From Peptococcaceae bacterium (GTDB lineage: Bacteria; Bacillota; Dehalobacteriia; UBA4068; UBA4997): DNA of 6,650 nt. The stretch covers positions 1 through 6,650 of the forward strand of contig JAHZFN010000264.1 in assembly GCA_019421315.1 (NCBI GenBank), read 5' to 3'. Within the stretch, counting starts at the first letter, position 1; each line of letters opens with the position of its first letter. The notes beneath the pieces were generated by a model. That model was not told the DNA's origin and searched no databases. It saw only the letters and a program-made list of their open reading frames with translations. The translations under genes were made by a program, and so were the position numbers. This document shows positions 5,518 to 6,650 of the stretch, one piece after another.

Positions 5518-6255
5518 ATGACAATTTCCCCAAAAGAAGCAAAAGAAAAAATTATCGTTGCCCTTGACGTGCCTACACGTGCCGAAGCCATGGCTTTTGT
5601 GGAAAAACTCCATGACGAAGTTGGCGCTTTCAAAATCGGCATGCAGCTTTACAATGCCGAAGGTCCAGATATTATCCATGATATTCAGGCGGCGGGCGGC
5701 AAGGTTTTTGTTGATTTGAAATTTCACGATATTCCCAATACCGTTGCCCAAACCACAAAGGTTATCACAGGCAGAGGCGCTTTTATGTTCACTGTTCATG
5801 CCGGCGGCGGTTTTAAAATGCTGGAAGCGACAGCCAAAGCCAAAGCCGAAACAGTTGCCGAAAAAGGTATTCCAAACCCCATTGCTTTGGCAGTTACAGT
5901 GCTTACCAGTATCAGTCAGGAAGAATTTGAGCAGGAACTGGGCATTGCCAGAAAAGTGGAAGAACAAGTTGTACATTGGGCAAAAATGGCAAAAGAAGCC
6001 GGTATGGACGGCGTTGTGGCATCTCCCAAGGAAATCACTGCAATCCGCAAGGCTTGCGGCGACGATTTGATTATCGTAACTCCCGGTATCAGACCCCGCT
6101 GGGCAGCCGCCAATGATCAAAGCCGTATCATGACGCCGAAAGAAGCCGTTGAAGCAGGCGCCAACTATCTCGTAATCGGCAGACCAATCACCAAGCACGA
6201 AAATCCTGCCGAAGCTGCAAGATTGATTGTGGAAGAAATTACGGCAGCCCAATAG
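5518..6255 (+). CDS. pyrF: Orotidine 5'-phosphate decarboxylase
   Basis: PyrF converts orotidine monophosphate to UMP, the last step of de novo pyrimidine synthesis, as a cytoplasmic dimeric TIM barrel. The 245-residue length is typical. Visible active-site features are IIVALD with D17, FKIG with K39, the catalytic charge network D66-x-K68-x-x-D71 in VDLKFHDIPNT, the HAGGG segment (94-98), TPGIRP (188-193), and the phosphate-binding GRPIT (221-225, R222). No pyr operon partners are seen next to it; the upstream neighbour is 6S RNA and the downstream neighbour is an unrelated gene. I see no promoter between the 6S RNA and the start codon, so transcription probably comes from the 6S promoter by readthrough or from further upstream. 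No PyrR-type leader is evident. The assignment is firm. Confidence 0.98.
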   Translation: MTISPKEAKEKIIVALDVPTRAEAMAFVEKLHDEVGAFKIGMQLYNAEGPDIIHDIQAAGGKVFVDLKFHDIPNTVAQTTKVITGRGAFMFTVHAGGGFKMLEATAKAKAETVAEKGIPNPIALAVTVLTSISQEEFEQELGIARKVEEQVVHWAKMAKEAGMDGVVASPKEITAIRKACGDDLIIVTPGIRPRWAAANDQSRIMTPKEAVEAGANYLVIGRPITKHENPAEAARLIVEEITAAQ

Positions 6256-6284
6256 ACTTTTTTACATAATTATTAAATATACTT

Positions 6285-6313
6285 AAAACAGCCGTCAAAA
6301 CGGCTGTTTTTTT
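6285..6313 (+). terminator. Rho-independent terminator of pyrF
   Basis: A 10-bp stem, AAAACAGCCG (6285-6294) with CGGCTGTTTT (6301-6310), closes the loop TCAAAA and is followed by a T7 run (6307-6313). The A-rich 5' side and U-rich 3' side are near symmetrical, so it might also work on the opposite strand. Confidence 0.93.
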
Positions 6314-6375
6314 ATCTGCGAAAAATTTCACAAAAAAAATAATATTAAGTCCCATAAATGGTACAGTCAATTTAA

Positions 6376-6381
6376 TATAAT
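6376..6381 (+). promoter_or_regulatory. Possible -10 box for the EF-hand gene
   Basis: A perfect TATAAT occurs 66 nt before the start codon at 6448, in an AT-rich gap after the pyrF terminator. The -35 region at normal spacing is poor (CATAAA near 6353-6358) and no extended -10 TG is present, so this is tentative. The rest of the gap (6314-6447) holds only the ribosome binding site AGGAG at 6434-6438. Confidence 0.4.
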
Positions 6382-6447
6382 ACAATTAAAGAAAGAAGAA
6401 AAGCAATATTAAAAATAACTTGATTGTGACGTTAGGAGTGAATGAAT

Positions 6448-6650
6448 ATGCCGACAGATTTCAACAGAGATGGTAAAATTGATGCCAGAGAGGTGGATTT
6501 AAGTTACAGAATGTATCTTGAACAAACCGAAAATCAGTATGTACCGGGCGGCACCGGATGCAGCAGGGAAATTAAGGATAATGAGTATATAGACCCGGTT
6601 ATTCTTCCTTTTGTTGGTTTGCTTTTTCATTATGGCTTTTGGGCATATTT
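6448..6650 (+). CDS. Unrecognised EF-hand membrane protein, 3'-truncated by window edge
   Basis: An open frame starts at ATG 6448, 9 nt after AGGAG (6434-6438), and runs off the right edge after 67 codons. An in-frame ATG at 6442 sits only 3 nt from the ribosome binding site, and a TGA at 6439 closes the frame above it. The protein begins MPTDFNRDGKIDAREVDLSY. Residues 4-15 (DFNRDGKIDARE) match the canonical 12-residue EF-hand calcium loop at every ligand position: D, N, D, K (backbone), D and E at loop positions 1, 3, 5, 7, 9 and 12, with G6 and I8. After a polar linker with one Cys (GGTGCSRE), a hydrophobic stretch starts near residue 51 (PVILPFVGLLFHYGFWAY), probably a membrane helix. I do not recognise the family. 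A small Ca-responsive membrane protein is possible but unproven. Confidence 0.7.
   Translation, partial: MPTDFNRDGKIDAREVDLSYRMYLEQTENQYVPGGTGCSREIKDNEYIDPVILPFVGLLFHYGFWAY

Noticed and set aside
5500..6252. Minus-strand open frame (about 250 codons) opposite pyrF
   Set aside because: It mirrors pyrF almost end to end and shows no independent coding signals.

Overview
The window looks like chromosomal housekeeping DNA from a member of the Bacillota (Firmicutes). The evidence is strong AGGAGG-type ribosome binding sites, near-consensus housekeeping promoters with extended -10 elements, a T-box riboswitch in front of a hisS-aspS operon, and a 6S RNA gene just after aspS, a position I recall for 6S-1 (bsrA) in Bacillus subtilis. 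The protein sequences feel closest to Negativicutes or clostridia, but I cannot place the genus from sequence alone.

Layout, all on the + strand: (1) 2-1114, the C-terminal ~370 residues of a major facilitator transporter cut by the left edge. (2) 1183-1690, rplS (ribosomal protein L19) as a single-gene unit with its own promoter, a structured leader that may be an L19 autoregulatory element, and a strong terminator. (3) 1714-5230, a hisS-aspS operon (histidyl- and aspartyl-tRNA synthetases) behind a consensus promoter and a ~255-nt T-box leader. (4) 5309-5500, a 6S RNA gene with an extended -10 promoter. (5) 5518-6313, pyrF (orotidine 5'-phosphate decarboxylase), whose ribosome binding site touches the T-run of the 6S RNA, followed by a clear terminator. 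(6) 6448-6650, the start of an unrecognised gene coding for a perfect EF-hand loop followed by a hydrophobic segment, cut by the right edge.

The most interesting reading concerns hisS-aspS. The T-box acceptor-binding bulge is TGGC, which calls for a tRNA with discriminator G73. That excludes tRNA-His (C73) and fits tRNA-Asn or tRNA-Asp. The best-aligned specifier triplet is AAC (Asn), not GAC (Asp) or CAC (His). The AspRS carries His and Gly at the two positions that mark non-discriminating AspRS, which charges both tRNA-Asp and tRNA-Asn. Together these suggest an operon that senses uncharged tRNA-Asn and supplies the Asp-tRNA-Asn substrate for GatCAB transamidation. The specifier stretch GAACAC also holds overlapping Glu, Asn and His codons, leaving open a multi-tRNA readout.

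The second point is the 6S RNA and its fusion-like arrangement with pyrF. I see no promoter between them, so pyrF probably depends on transcription passing the 6S terminator. No mobile elements, CRISPR arrays, tRNA or rRNA genes were seen, and no wholly new multi-gene system is evident.
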